Shown: positions 25,030-33,725, counted from the stretch's first letter. The stretch is 45,230 bases of DNA from an uncultured Bacteroidia bacterium (GCA_903905505.1 CAIVGL010000001.1:1-45230); one strand, 5' to 3'. Notes: generated by a model not told the origin, from the letters alone. A program made the numbers and translations.

Positions 25030-25695
25030 ATGCCTAAAATAGTTCAGACTGAAGATGGTTCAGATACCCTTTTTGATCCCACTTATGGGGAGCATTATCA
25101 CTCTATTCATGGCTCCATTCAAGAATCGAATCACGTATTTATCCATTCAGGACTAAAGAGATGCCAAGCGAAGAAGATTACGATTTTCGAAGTTGGCTTT
25201 GGAACCGGCTTAAACGCCTATCTTACAGTCCTGGAAGCGATAAAAACAAATCTGAATATCGACTATTTCACCATCGAGAAACATCCGCTTATCCAGGAGG
25301 ATTGGGAGAATTTAAATTATCCAAAAATTTCGGCAGACACCAACACAGAACTATTTCAGCAGCTCCATCTGGCTGAATGGGGAATAGAGGCTAAGATCAA
25401 TGCAAACCTTACGCTTCATAAGATCAATGCCGATTTAACTGAATTCAAGTATAACAACATTCCTCCAATTGATTTAATCTACTTTGATGCCTTCTCTCCC
25501 TCTTCTCAGCCCGAGTTATGGCTGACTGAAATCTTCCATCAGCTATTCAGTCAGTGCAACCCAGGTGGTAGAATTGTGACCTATTGCGCTAAAGGATCAG
25601 TTCGAAGAGCATTGATAGATGCTGGATTTGTCGTAGAACGACTTCCAGGTCCTCCCGGAAAGAGAGAGATGCTAAGAGGAACTAGGCCTTTATAA
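25030..25695 (+). CDS. mnmD: tRNA (mnm5s2U34) methyltransferase MnmD
   Basis: SAM-dependent methyltransferase of 221 residues that completes mnm5s2U at the tRNA wobble position. Features match the methyltransferase half of MnmC: TEDGSDTLFDPTYGEHYHS at the start, the SAM motif FEVGFGTGLNAYL (53-65), DLIYFDAFSPSSQPELW (about 149-165) and a C-terminal GPPGKREMLRG. The FAD-dependent oxidase half of MnmC is absent, as is known for stand-alone MnmD. Together with MnmA in this window it indicates that the full s2/mnm5 route is used. The stop codon lies inside a perfect hairpin. Confidence 0.96.
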   Translation: MPKIVQTEDGSDTLFDPTYGEHYHSIHGSIQESNHVFIHSGLKRCQAKKITIFEVGFGTGLNAYLTVLEAIKTNLNIDYFTIEKHPLIQEDWENLNYPKISADTNTELFQQLHLAEWGIEAKINANLTLHKINADLTEFKYNNIPPIDLIYFDAFSPSSQPELWLTEIFHQLFSQCNPGGRIVTYCAKGSVRRALIDAGFVVERLPGPPGKREMLRGTRPL

Positions 25696-25711
25696 TGATA
25701 TTATAAAGGCC
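25685..25711. other. Perfect hairpin over the mnmD stop codon
   Basis: GGCCTTTATAAT (25685-25696), three bases, ATTATAAAGGCC (25700-25711): twelve perfect pairs. The stop codon TAA lies in the left arm. No T-tract follows, so it is not a classical terminator; mRNA 3'-end protection is possible. Confidence 0.6.
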
Positions 25712-25904
25712 AAATATCACTAAAAACGTCAATAAAAATTAGGATAAATAGACGAATTCCATATCAAATCAAATTTAAAAATTCAAGAGGCAAAAATTTT
25801 GAAGAACCCTCTAATTAATGAAATATTGATTAGTTTAAATTCTAATTTAATTTCTATCTTCGCATCTTCTAGAACAAACAATTAAAATTTTATAAGAAAA
25901 CGGT

Positions 25905-26606
25905 ATGAAAATTAAATCTCTAATTCTGACTTTAGTTGTAGGCACAGTTATATTCGTGTCATGTGGCAACATTAAAAATTCAAAAGTACAACTGAAAACA
26001 CTTGCTGATTCAGCTGCTTATGCCATTGGTATTGACATCGGCAACAACATTAAAAAGAATTTACCAACTGCTCCAGGAGGTAAAGATCTTGATCAAAAAA
26101 TTATTCTTGCAGCTTTCACAAGTGCACTTAATGGTGATTCATCACTGATCCCAAGTGCTAAAGTTAGTGGTGTGACTCAAGTATACTTCATGAAATGCCA
26201 ACAATTAGAAGCTGGTAAAGCAGGTGAAGTAGGCACAAAATTCCTTGATGAAAACGCGAAACGTTCAGGTGTAAAGTCGACTGCTAGTGGTCTTCAATAC
26301 GAGATCCTTAAAGAAGGCCAGGGAGCAAAACCTGCCGCTACGGATACTGTTGTCGTTCATTATCATGGAACAACTATTGATGGTAAAGTTTTTGATAGCT
26401 CTGTTGATCGTGGTAAGCCTGCAAGTTTCCCTGTTAACCAAGTTATTCCAGGATGGACCGAAGCACTTCAATTAATGACAGTAGGCTCTAAGTGGAAAAT
26501 TGTTATCCCTGCTGCCCTTGCCTATGGCGAGCGTGGTGCTGGTGCGGATATCAAACCAAATTCAGTGCTTGTTTTTGAAGTAGAACTTCTTGAAATCAAA
26601 AAATAA
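25905..26606 (+). CDS. FKBP-type peptidyl-prolyl isomerase lipoprotein
   Basis: Envelope foldase of 233 residues. Residues 1-20 form a lipoprotein signal ending VSC, with the lipidated Cys20 followed by Gly-Asn. About residues 30-115 form the helical FKBP N-terminal dimerisation domain (ADSAAYAIGIDIGNNI), and about 120-233 the catalytic FKBP domain (VVVHYHGTTIDGKVFDSS, VIPGWTEALQLMTVGSKWKI, ALAYGERGAG), as in Mip and FkpA. It probably assists folding of periplasmic or outer-membrane proteins. Upstream, TATCTTCG at 25855-25862 is close to a -7 box. A terminator follows. Confidence 0.95.
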   Translation: MKIKSLILTLVVGTVIFVSCGNIKNSKVQLKTLADSAAYAIGIDIGNNIKKNLPTAPGGKDLDQKIILAAFTSALNGDSSLIPSAKVSGVTQVYFMKCQQLEAGKAGEVGTKFLDENAKRSGVKSTASGLQYEILKEGQGAKPAATDTVVVHYHGTTIDGKVFDSSVDRGKPASFPVNQVIPGWTEALQLMTVGSKWKIVIPAALAYGERGAGADIKPNSVLVFEVELLEIKK

Positions 26607-26647
26607 TTTGATTTTTTAACTTACTTTTGGGGAATAGCCCCGTATTT

Positions 26648-26681
26648 AGGATCCGGGATTAGTCGTCTCGGATCCTTTTTT
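26648..26681 (+). terminator. Intrinsic terminator after the FKBP gene
   Basis: AGGATCCG (26648-26655) and CGGATCCT (26669-26676) pair around a 13-base loop, followed by six T. It lies 41 bases after the stop. Confidence 0.8.
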
Positions 26682-26706
26682 ATATCCGTAACTTAATAAA
26701 CACAAT

Positions 26707-27081
26707 ATGAGCTTTAAAACGACCGGTAAGGTATTACAAGTACTTCCAGAAATCACTGGAACAAGTGCACGAGGAGAGTGGAAAAAACAAGATTTCATCA
26801 TCGAAACAGGAGAAGATCAATATCCGAAAAAGATCTGTTTTACCCTTTTCAATGATAAGAATGGAACATTCGAAAAAGTTAAACCAGGAATGGAAGTGGA
26901 AGTTTCGTTTAGCATCGAGTCGCGCGAATACAACGAGAAATGGTTTAGCAACATCAATGCTTTCCGCGTTGATCTAGCACCCCAAGGTGGCAGCCAGGCA
27001 AATACCCCGCCATCAGGCCAAGAATTCACCAGCACACCCTTATCTGTAGACTTAGACGACAAAGACGACCTGCCGTTTTAA
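26707..27081 (+). CDS. DUF3127 protein with SSB-like acidic tail
   Basis: Protein of 124 residues, recognised as DUF3127, a small OB-fold-like family common in Bacteroidota. The first 95 residues form the domain (KTTGKVLQVLPEITG, WKKQDFIIETG, CFTLFNDK, VEVSFSIESREYNEKWFSNI). A flexible Gln/Gly/Pro/Thr-rich linker follows, and the chain ends DLDDKDDLPF. That end strongly resembles the acidic tip of bacterial SSB (DFDDDIPF), which docks repair and replication proteins. The overall plan of OB fold, linker and tip equals SSB, so a nucleic-acid or replication role is inferred; no function is established to my knowledge. It is flanked by two terminators. Confidence 0.88.
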   Translation: MSFKTTGKVLQVLPEITGTSARGEWKKQDFIIETGEDQYPKKICFTLFNDKNGTFEKVKPGMEVEVSFSIESREYNEKWFSNINAFRVDLAPQGGSQANTPPSGQEFTSTPLSVDLDDKDDLPF

Positions 27082-27098
27082 CCTTACTACCCATTATT

Positions 27099-27130
27099 AA
27101 AAAAGCCTCCAGAAATCTGGAGGCTTTTTT
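27099..27130. terminator. Bidirectional terminator between DUF3127 and Lrp genes
   Basis: AAAAAAGCCTCCAGA (27099-27113) and its complement (27116-27130) form a perfect 15-base stem with A-rich and T-rich ends on the two sides, so it can serve both converging genes. Confidence 0.9.
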
Positions 27131-27151
27131 AATATAACGAATATTATTTTA

Positions 27152-27652
27152 TTACCGAATGGGTATCTGACGTTTAAAATCTTCCTCGAGGGAAATAAAT
27201 GTCTCAGTGCGAGCGATGCCATCAATTGCCTGAAGATCGGTATCTATAATCTTCATGAGATGCTTATTTGTTTTTGTCTGAATCTTAATAAAGATCGCAT
27301 ATTGTCCAGTGGTATGGTGACATTCTACCACTTCTGAGATCTCACGAAGCTGAGCCAAAACCCGAGTATCATCTTTCACCTTCTCAAGGTAAATACCCAT
27401 ATAAGCCGTGGTATTATAACCCAACTTCTGAGGACTTACGATAAACTCAGAACCGACAATAACACCCACAGCCACTAATCGCTGTACACGTTGGTGAATT
27501 GCAGCTCCTGATACGCCGCACTCTCTTGCGACTTCTAAAAATGGAATTCGAGCATTGGCAGTAATCAACTTGAGAATCTTACGGTCAAGATCATCGATAT
27601 GAACACTCTGCTCTTTGAAATCTTCTTCTGATTCAGTCGTATGTTTCTTCAC
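27152..27652 (-). CDS. Lrp/AsnC family transcriptional regulator (1)
   Basis: Regulator of 166 residues from the chosen start. The N-terminal winged helix begins at LDRKILKLITANARIPF with recognition helix CGVSGAAIHQRVQRL; the C-terminal RAM/ACT domain (AYMGIYLEK, VVECHHTTGQYAIFIKI, ETFISLEEDF) forms oligomers and binds amino acids. No ATG is available before the DNA-binding domain: GTG at 27652 is chosen because a near -7 box (GATTTTTG, 27678-27671) overlaps the alternative TTG at 27673. Close paralogue of the regulator at 30523, with a longer charged N-terminal tail. Confidence 0.9.
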   Translation of the reverse strand: MKKHTTESEEDFKEQSVHIDDLDRKILKLITANARIPFLEVARECGVSGAAIHQRVQRLVAVGVIVGSEFIVSPQKLGYNTTAYMGIYLEKVKDDTRVLAQLREISEVVECHHTTGQYAIFIKIQTKTNKHLMKIIDTDLQAIDGIARTETFISLEEDFKRQIPIR

Positions 27653-27830
27653 GGTGCTTTCAATTTGATACAAAAATCGCTATTAATTTTTAATTTTCTA
27701 ACTTTTTAAGTAAAAAATTAAACAAATTAGCTTTTTTGTTTGGTAGAATCCATTAAAATAATGCAAATACATTCTGCAACACAAAAGAAAAAACAGGAAT
27801 GACGCCAACCTAGAAATCTATATTTTCAGG

Positions 27831-29057
27831 TTAGGTCGGATTCTGAAAAACTTGAAGTCCAAACGCTGGCAAGACTGCAAAAATATGATCAAATAGCTCA
27901 TTCTGAAGCGCTTCATACAACAACGACTCCTGAGCTTTACTAAAAACAATAACCTCAATTGGAAGCCCTTTATCTGTTGATTGCAACATCCGTATAAGAC
28001 GAGTCATATGCTCATGAATACCTGGGTGGGCAACACAATAGCCTTCAAGATATTTCATAAACAGAGCGAGATTTGTTGGGGTCTCAAAAAGGTGCATTTT
28101 CAAAGCCCCTCTATTTTCGTCATCCTGGTAATCGTCTGCAATCGCTCCGTCAGTTGTAATAAACTCCTTAAACATTGGCAAGGCATAGATCCGATCAAGC
28201 ATCGGCTTATCGCAAAGGCATATACTTCTCATATCAAGAAACACGCTTCGTTGAATTCGGCGACCACCCGACTCTTTCATTCCAGACCAATTAATGACCG
28301 ACTCAGAAACTAGAGAGTAAGTAGGAATTGTGGTGATCGTCTTATCCCAGTTTTGCACTTTCACCGTGGTTAGAGTTATGTCGTGAACTGTTCCATCGAC
28401 ATTGAATCGAGGAACAGTGATCCAGTCACCTGGCTTCACCATATTATTTGCAGCCAACTGTATACTAGCGACAAAACCCAATATGGCATCACGAAATACC
28501 AACATCAAGACTGCGGCCATCGCACCCAATCCGGCAAACAAAGTAGAAGGATTCTTGTCTACGAGAACAGCAATGATAAATATCGAGCCAACGAAATAGA
28601 TCATGATTTTCACAACCTGAATATATCCTTTGATTGGCCTGTCTTTAGAATAGGGATAGCTATTGTAGATCTCCTGTGCAGCATTTAGAAATCGAAGGAA
28701 TGCAGCCATTACGACCACTGCGATATAAATATGAGCAATGCCTTTAATAAGCTCCGGAAACCAGACAATATCATCCCCGGCAAATCCTGAGGTACTATAG
28801 AGTAGAATGGCAGGAATAAAATGGACTAAGACTTGGAAAACCTTGTGATTTAATAGTGTGTCGTCCCAGATTCCTTTAGTTCGAGCGACAATACGTCGAA
28901 TAATCTTAATAAAAATCAATCGGACAATTAAATAGACAAGGAAGGATCCCGCGAATATTGTCACTAAGCTAATCAGCGCAGCTCCATCGATGGCCATCCG
29001 ATTTAAAAATCCATATTCCAATAAAAGCTCTTTAATATAATCGTAGAATACTGACAT
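27831..29057 (-). CDS. MscS-family mechanosensitive channel, YbdG-like
   Basis: Inner-membrane channel protein of 408 residues. About five hydrophobic segments lie in the first 190 residues, including the pore-lining helix near LFAGLGAMAAVLMLVFRDAILG, which is followed by the MscS beta domain (VKPGDWITVPRFNVDGTVHDI and TTIPTYSLVSESVINWS). The large C-terminal part with RRIQRSVFLDM resembles E. coli YbdG, a small-conductance osmotic channel or osmosensor, in length and layout. It should open on membrane tension during osmotic downshock. Divergent from the M64 peptidase, with a TACTTTTG -7 box at 29115-29108. Confidence 0.92.
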   Translation of the reverse strand: MSVFYDYIKELLLEYGFLNRMAIDGAALISLVTIFAGSFLVYLIVRLIFIKIIRRIVARTKGIWDDTLLNHKVFQVLVHFIPAILLYSTSGFAGDDIVWFPELIKGIAHIYIAVVVMAAFLRFLNAAQEIYNSYPYSKDRPIKGYIQVVKIMIYFVGSIFIIAVLVDKNPSTLFAGLGAMAAVLMLVFRDAILGFVASIQLAANNMVKPGDWITVPRFNVDGTVHDITLTTVKVQNWDKTITTIPTYSLVSESVINWSGMKESGGRRIQRSVFLDMRSICLCDKPMLDRIYALPMFKEFITTDGAIADDYQDDENRGALKMHLFETPTNLALFMKYLEGYCVAHPGIHEHMTRLIRMLQSTDKGLPIEVIVFSKAQESLLYEALQNELFDHIFAVLPAFGLQVFQNPT

Positions 29058-29088
29058 GATCTAATATTTTAGTTAATCAAAAAATAGC

Positions 29089-29096
29089 TAGCTTTG
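29089..29096 (+). promoter_or_regulatory. -7 box for the M64 peptidase gene
   Basis: TAGCTTTG matches TAnnTTTG and lies 27 bases before the ATG at 29123. A -33 box is only weakly present. Confidence 0.4.
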
Positions 29097-29107
29097 AATC
29101 GCTCATG

Positions 29108-29115
29108 CAAAAGTA
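29108..29115 (-). promoter_or_regulatory. -7 box for the MscS-family gene
   Basis: Reads TACTTTTG on the minus strand, matching TAnnTTTG, with a leader of about 45 bases. It would place the two divergent start sites close together. Confidence 0.35.
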
Positions 29116-29122
29116 ACGAAAG

Positions 29123-30409
29123 ATGCTCATTATGAAGAAATTTTTAATTCAGATTATTCTTCTTTTTGGTCCATTAGCTCTCTGGGCTGCTCCAAATTAC
29201 GAAAAATATTTTACCAATGAGGTTTTAAGGTTTGATTATCTGCTTACAGGCAATGCAACTAGCACTTCAATTATGCCTAGCGCCATGCTCAAAGAGTATG
29301 CGTGGGGTGGATCGCACAAGTCGCTAGTTAATAAATTCAATCTTGGAACATACCAGTTTGAAATATTCGATTCAGAGAGTGGACATTTAATCTTCTCAAA
29401 AGGATTTTCCCCACTATTTCAAGAATGGCAAGCTACACCTGAAGCAAAAATGACGAGCAAAGCTTTCTACCAGGTATTGCGCTTCCCTTTTCCGAAGAAA
29501 GATGTTCGGTTATCTATCCAAAAAAGAGAACGAAGTGGCTTATTTGCAGAAATTTACACGCAAGTCATCAAACCTGAGAACTATTTTATCATCCGTGAGA
29601 ATCCACGAAATATTCCAGTAGAGAAAATTTTATACGCTGGTGAACCTGAACACAAAATTGATGTCGCCATTCTAGCGGAAGGATACACAGCTGATGAGAT
29701 GGATAAATTCATCGCAGACGCCAAAAGGCTTACCGACTCCCTGTTTGTCGTAAAGCCGTTTTCAACACTTAAGGACAAGTTCAATATCTATGCCATTAAA
29801 ACGCCCTCAGGCGAATCAGGAACCGACATCCCAGGCGAGCATATTTATCGCAACACACTCTTTAACACCACATTTTTCACGTTCGACATCTCACGTTACC
29901 TAACAACTTCCGATCTGAAAACCGTATCGGATATGGCTTCTATAGTCCCTTACGACCAAATCATGATTCTGGTTAATTCCTCTAGATATGGAGGTGGCGG
30001 ATTCTATAATTTCATCAACGTGTGCACATCCGATCACCTACTCTCACCCAACGTATTCATACACGAGTTTGGCCATGGCTTTGTTGGATTAGCCGATGAA
30101 TATTATACCTCAGAGGTGGCTTTTCAAGATTACTACAACTTAAAAGTGGAACCTTGGGAACCAAACCTAACCACCTTAGTGAATTTCAAGTCTAAATGGG
30201 AAGATCTAGTCAACAAATCAACAGTTATCCCAACACCTCGAGAGAAAGATCAAGAGAATGTCCTTGGGGCTTTTGAAGGAGGAGGATACAGCGCCAAGGG
30301 GATCTTTAGCCCGATGCAAGACTGCCGAATGAAATCGAATCAGACCGCATCGTTTTGCCCCGTATGTTTTCGGGCTATTCAGGAAGCTATTTCGTCACAA
30401 ACTAAATAA
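29123..30409 (+). CDS. M64 family zinc metallopeptidase
   Basis: Exported peptidase of 428 residues of the M64 family, founded on Clostridium ramosum IgA protease. A signal peptide covers about 1-22 (ending LWA). An N-terminal beta domain of about 140 residues precedes the catalytic domain, which begins near VDVAILAEGYTADEMDKF. The zinc motif HEFGHGFVGLADEYY supplies His314, Glu315 and His318, with Asp325 as a possible third ligand. Its Bacteroidota homologues are mostly uncharacterised and the name does not prove IgA cleavage. ATG at 29132 is an equally possible start. Confidence 0.93.
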   Translation: MLIMKKFLIQIILLFGPLALWAAPNYEKYFTNEVLRFDYLLTGNATSTSIMPSAMLKEYAWGGSHKSLVNKFNLGTYQFEIFDSESGHLIFSKGFSPLFQEWQATPEAKMTSKAFYQVLRFPFPKKDVRLSIQKRERSGLFAEIYTQVIKPENYFIIRENPRNIPVEKILYAGEPEHKIDVAILAEGYTADEMDKFIADAKRLTDSLFVVKPFSTLKDKFNIYAIKTPSGESGTDIPGEHIYRNTLFNTTFFTFDISRYLTTSDLKTVSDMASIVPYDQIMILVNSSRYGGGGFYNFINVCTSDHLLSPNVFIHEFGHGFVGLADEYYTSEVAFQDYYNLKVEPWEPNLTTLVNFKSKWEDLVNKSTVIPTPREKDQENVLGAFEGGGYSAKGIFSPMQDCRMKSNQTASFCPVCFRAIQEAISSQTK

Positions 30410-30522
30410 GACCTTATATTTTGAGGTGCTAAAATAAATACCGACATTGACACTCGATAGGCAAACTATTGAAGCACCAGAGATAAATAGATCAACATTA
30501 ATTCGATTATAGACTTGATACG

Positions 30523-30990
30523 ATGACATTACGAAATCAACTTGACGAGACGGACTTACATATCTTAGATATCATCACCAAAAATGCGCGTATTCCATTT
30601 AAAGATGTAGCAACGGAGTGTGGCGTTTCCAGGGCCGCCGTTCACCAGCGTGTCAATCGCATGATTGAGATGGAGGTTATCACAGGATCTGGATACTACA
30701 TCGACCCTAAAAAGATCGACTACCGCACCTGTACCTATGTGGGTATTTTCTTAGAAAAGGGTGGCTTATTTCACGAGGTAGCTGAGCAACTTTTAGAAAT
30801 CCGCGAAATTGTTGAATGTCATTATACGACTGGCGAGTATGCGATATTTATCAAGGTGTATGCAAGAGATAACGAACACCTCAAACAGATCCTAAGCGAG
30901 AAAATTCAACGCATAGAAGGGATATCTAGCACCGAAACATTTATATCCTTAGAGGAGACCTTCAATCGAGAAGTTCCTATATTCTCGTAA
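30523..30990 (+). CDS. Lrp/AsnC family transcriptional regulator (2)
   Basis: Regulator of 155 residues: winged helix at the N-terminus (LDETDLHILDIITKNARIPF, CGVSRAAVHQRVNRM) and RAM ligand/oligomerisation domain (YVGIFLEKG, VECHYTTGEYAIFIKV, ETFISLEETF). It is clearly a paralogue of the regulator at 27152-27652, with many identical stretches in both domains. Effector and targets are unknown; amino acids are typical for the family. The last base of its stop abuts the first base of the rlmB stop on the other strand, leaving no intergenic DNA between the two convergent genes. Confidence 0.94.
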   Translation: MTLRNQLDETDLHILDIITKNARIPFKDVATECGVSRAAVHQRVNRMIEMEVITGSGYYIDPKKIDYRTCTYVGIFLEKGGLFHEVAEQLLEIREIVECHYTTGEYAIFIKVYARDNEHLKQILSEKIQRIEGISSTETFISLEETFNREVPIFS

Positions 30991-31731
30991 CTAAGCTAAC
31001 GAGCGCTGACGAAGTGCTTCGAAGACAATAATTCCAGCAGCAACAGAAACATTCAACGATTTAATCTGTCCATACTGAGGAATCTTAGCCCACTCATCAG
31101 ACATCTTCAACAAACCAGCCTCAATACCCAAATCTTCAGATCCTAAGATGATTGCAAGAGGATCCTTCATATCAATATCGGAATAGACTTTATCTCCTTT
31201 ATCTGTCGCGGCAACAATTTTCAATCCACTATTTTTCAAAAACTTAATGACAGCAGAGAGACTTTTGGTCCGACAAACAGGAATTAAATGAAGTGCTCCA
31301 GCAGATGTTTTTATCGCATCAGCATTAATCTGGGCTGAACCCTTCTCTGGAATAACGATTGCATGAACACCAGCGACCTCTGCAGACCGTGCAATAGCTC
31401 CAAAATTGCGAACATCGGTCAACTCATCCAAAATTAAGATCAAGGCAGTCTTCCCTTCTTCATACAAGCGAGGAACAATCTCTTCAATGTTTTGGTAAAA
31501 TATCGGAGAGATAAATGCCAAAATACCTTGATGATTCTTGCGTGTTACACGATCGAGTTTCTCTATTGGCACAAGTTGAATAGGAATCTGAAACTGATGA
31601 ATTAGATCCATCAGTTCGTGGTAAAGCTCACCTTGCAACCCTTTTTTGATTAATATTTTCTCAATCTCTTTGCCTGAGTTGATCGCCTCGATAATGGTGC
31701 GCATTCCGAAGATATAGTCTGTCTTTTCCAT
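30991..31731 (-). CDS. rlmB: 23S rRNA 2'-O-ribose methyltransferase RlmB (TrmH family)
   Basis: SPOUT-class methyltransferase of 246 residues, normal for RlmB, which methylates the ribose of G2251 in 23S rRNA. An N-terminal L30e-like substrate-binding domain (IFGMRTIIEAINSGKEIEKILI) precedes the knotted catalytic domain with the three SpoU motifs: ELTDVRNFGAIARSAEVAGV, LAIILGSEDLGIE and IKSLNVSVAAGIIVFEAL. RlmB and other TrmH-family paralogues are hard to separate by eye, so the exact site is probable rather than certain. It lies 47 bases after the ABC-F gene and may be its operon partner. Confidence 0.92.
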   Translation of the reverse strand: MEKTDYIFGMRTIIEAINSGKEIEKILIKKGLQGELYHELMDLIHQFQIPIQLVPIEKLDRVTRKNHQGILAFISPIFYQNIEEIVPRLYEEGKTALILILDELTDVRNFGAIARSAEVAGVHAIVIPEKGSAQINADAIKTSAGALHLIPVCRTKSLSAVIKFLKNSGLKIVAATDKGDKVYSDIDMKDPLAIILGSEDLGIEAGLLKMSDEWAKIPQYGQIKSLNVSVAAGIIVFEALRQRSLA

Positions 31732-31778
31732 AGTCTTAATTCTTTATAATCACCTAATATATTAAAATCCTGCGTGTG

Positions 31779-33725
31779 TTACCAGGTCCTTTTACTTTCC
31801 CAAATCTTTAGTTCTTCATTGAGTGACTCCCACTCAGCCATCGATTTCTCAACCTCTTTCTTAGCCGCTCCATAACGATTAAACAGAGAGCTATCATCTC
31901 CAGTTGTGGGATCAGCCAGCATCTTATCCATGCCTGCAATCTCCTCTTCCAGTTTTGAGATCTGCCATTCAGCCTCCGCAATTTGCTTCTCAATACGGCT
32001 AATCATCCGATTGATCTCTTTGCGATCATCAAAACTTACGGGTGCGGCCTCTTTAGCGACTGCCTCTTTTTTGACTTTTTTCTCCGGAGCAGCTTGCTCT
32101 AATTCTCGCAAGGATTCCAATTTCCGTTTACGTAAAAACTCATAAACACCACCTAAATGCTGACGTAGCTTGCGATGTTTAAACTCATACACCACATCCA
32201 CCAATCCGTCTAAGAATTCACGATCATGAGAAACGACTAAAAGCGTACCATCAAAATTGATCAATGCTTGCTTTAACAACCCTTTTGAATGTATATCCAA
32301 GTGATTGGTTGGCTCATCTAAAACTAAGAAATTAACCGGCTCAAGCAATAAGCTGATCATAGCCAGCCTGGCCCGTTCACCACCCGAAAGCACCTTTACT
32401 TTTTTATCTGCATCTTGACCTGAGAACATAAATGCCCCTAAAATATCTCGGATTCTGGTCCGAATATCACCAACAGCAATCTTATCAATGGTTTCAAAAG
32501 CCGTTAACTCCTCATCTAATTCAGCAGCCTGAGTTTGCGAGAAATATCCAATCTTAACGTTGTGCCCAAGCTTATGTTCGCCATTGCAAGCAAGATCCTG
32601 CATGATGATACGAGCCATTGTACTCTTTCCTTCCCCATTCTTGCCAACAAAAGCTACTCTGGTGCCACGCTCAAGAATCAGATCTACCTTGTCAAGGACA
32701 AGCAAATCGTCATAACGCTTTGTCACCTCTTTACCCTCAAAAACAACAGCGCCAGAACGAGGTGAGGGAGGGAATTTAATGTTTAAGGCCCGTGTATCTT
32801 CTTCATCGATCTCAATCCGATCGACTTTATCAAGTTGTTTAATTCGTGATTGTACTTGGACCGATTTTGTGGCCTTATACCTAAATCGAGAGATAAAATC
32901 TTCGGTATCTTGAATCATCTTTTGTTGGTTCCGAAACGCAGCCATCTGTTGTTCGCGACGTTCGACACGCAGTTCAAGGTATTTGGTATAGTTGACTTTA
33001 TAATCGTAAATCTTGCCTAAACTGATCTCGACCGTCCGATTGGTTACATTATCTAAAAATGCCCGGTCATGAGAAACCAATACCACAGCACCAGCATAGT
33101 CTTTCAAGAACTCTTCAAGCCATTCAATAGACTCAATATCTAAGTGATTTGTTGGCTCATCGAGTAGAAAAACATTTGGTTTTTTAAGTAAGATCTTAGC
33201 CAGCTCGATACGCATACGCCATCCTCCAGAAAATTCTGAGGTTGGTCGGGTAAAATCAGACCGTGTAAAACCCAATCCAATCAGGGTCTGTTCGATGTCG
33301 ACATGAAAATTAGTCCCACCCATCATCTGAAAACGCTCGTTTGCCTCATGCATATCATCGATAATCTGATGATAAGCCGCGGACTCATAGTCTGTTCGTG
33401 TGCTAAGTTCTGAATTTAGAAAATCTATTTTTTTCTCAAGTGCAAGAATCTCAGCAAAAGCGGTGATAGCCTCATCCATTACGGTGCGAGAATCAGCCAA
33501 CTCCATATGCTGAGGCAGATATCCAATCATGATATCTTTGGGGACAATAACTCTTCCCGAAGTTGGGGTTTGCTTTCCGGCTAAGATCTTAAGCAATGTA
33601 GACTTGCCAGCACCATTTCGGCCCGCCAGACCAATTCGATCGCGCGGATTGACAATAAAATTCACATGCTTAAAAAGCTCAAAACCGCCAAATTCGACGT
33701 ATAATTCCTCTACTGAAACACTCAT
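31779..33725 (-). CDS. ABC-F family ATPase
   Basis: Soluble protein of 648 residues with two ATP-binding cassettes and no membrane segments. First cassette: Walker A GRNGAGKS (35-42), signature SGGWRMR, then FLLDEPTNHLD. Second cassette: GKNGEGKS near 360, LSGGERARLAM and a second DEPTNHLD. The linker between the cassettes carries the P-site tRNA-interaction motif region, and the C-terminus (about 560-648) is a charged coiled coil with many Lys and Glu. ABC-F proteins act on ribosomes, either in translation (EttA, Uup, YheS) or antibiotic protection; this one looks like a housekeeping YheS/Uup-type member. Confidence 0.93.
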   Translation of the reverse strand: MSVSVEELYVEFGGFELFKHVNFIVNPRDRIGLAGRNGAGKSTLLKILAGKQTPTSGRVIVPKDIMIGYLPQHMELADSRTVMDEAITAFAEILALEKKIDFLNSELSTRTDYESAAYHQIIDDMHEANERFQMMGGTNFHVDIEQTLIGLGFTRSDFTRPTSEFSGGWRMRIELAKILLKKPNVFLLDEPTNHLDIESIEWLEEFLKDYAGAVVLVSHDRAFLDNVTNRTVEISLGKIYDYKVNYTKYLELRVERREQQMAAFRNQQKMIQDTEDFISRFRYKATKSVQVQSRIKQLDKVDRIEIDEEDTRALNIKFPPSPRSGAVVFEGKEVTKRYDDLLVLDKVDLILERGTRVAFVGKNGEGKSTMARIIMQDLACNGEHKLGHNVKIGYFSQTQAAELDEELTAFETIDKIAVGDIRTRIRDILGAFMFSGQDADKKVKVLSGGERARLAMISLLLEPVNFLVLDEPTNHLDIHSKGLLKQALINFDGTLLVVSHDREFLDGLVDVVYEFKHRKLRQHLGGVYEFLRKRKLESLRELEQAAPEKKVKKEAVAKEAAPVSFDDRKEINRMISRIEKQIAEAEWQISKLEEEIAGMDKMLADPTTGDDSSLFNRYGAAKKEVEKSMAEWESLNEELKIWESKRTW

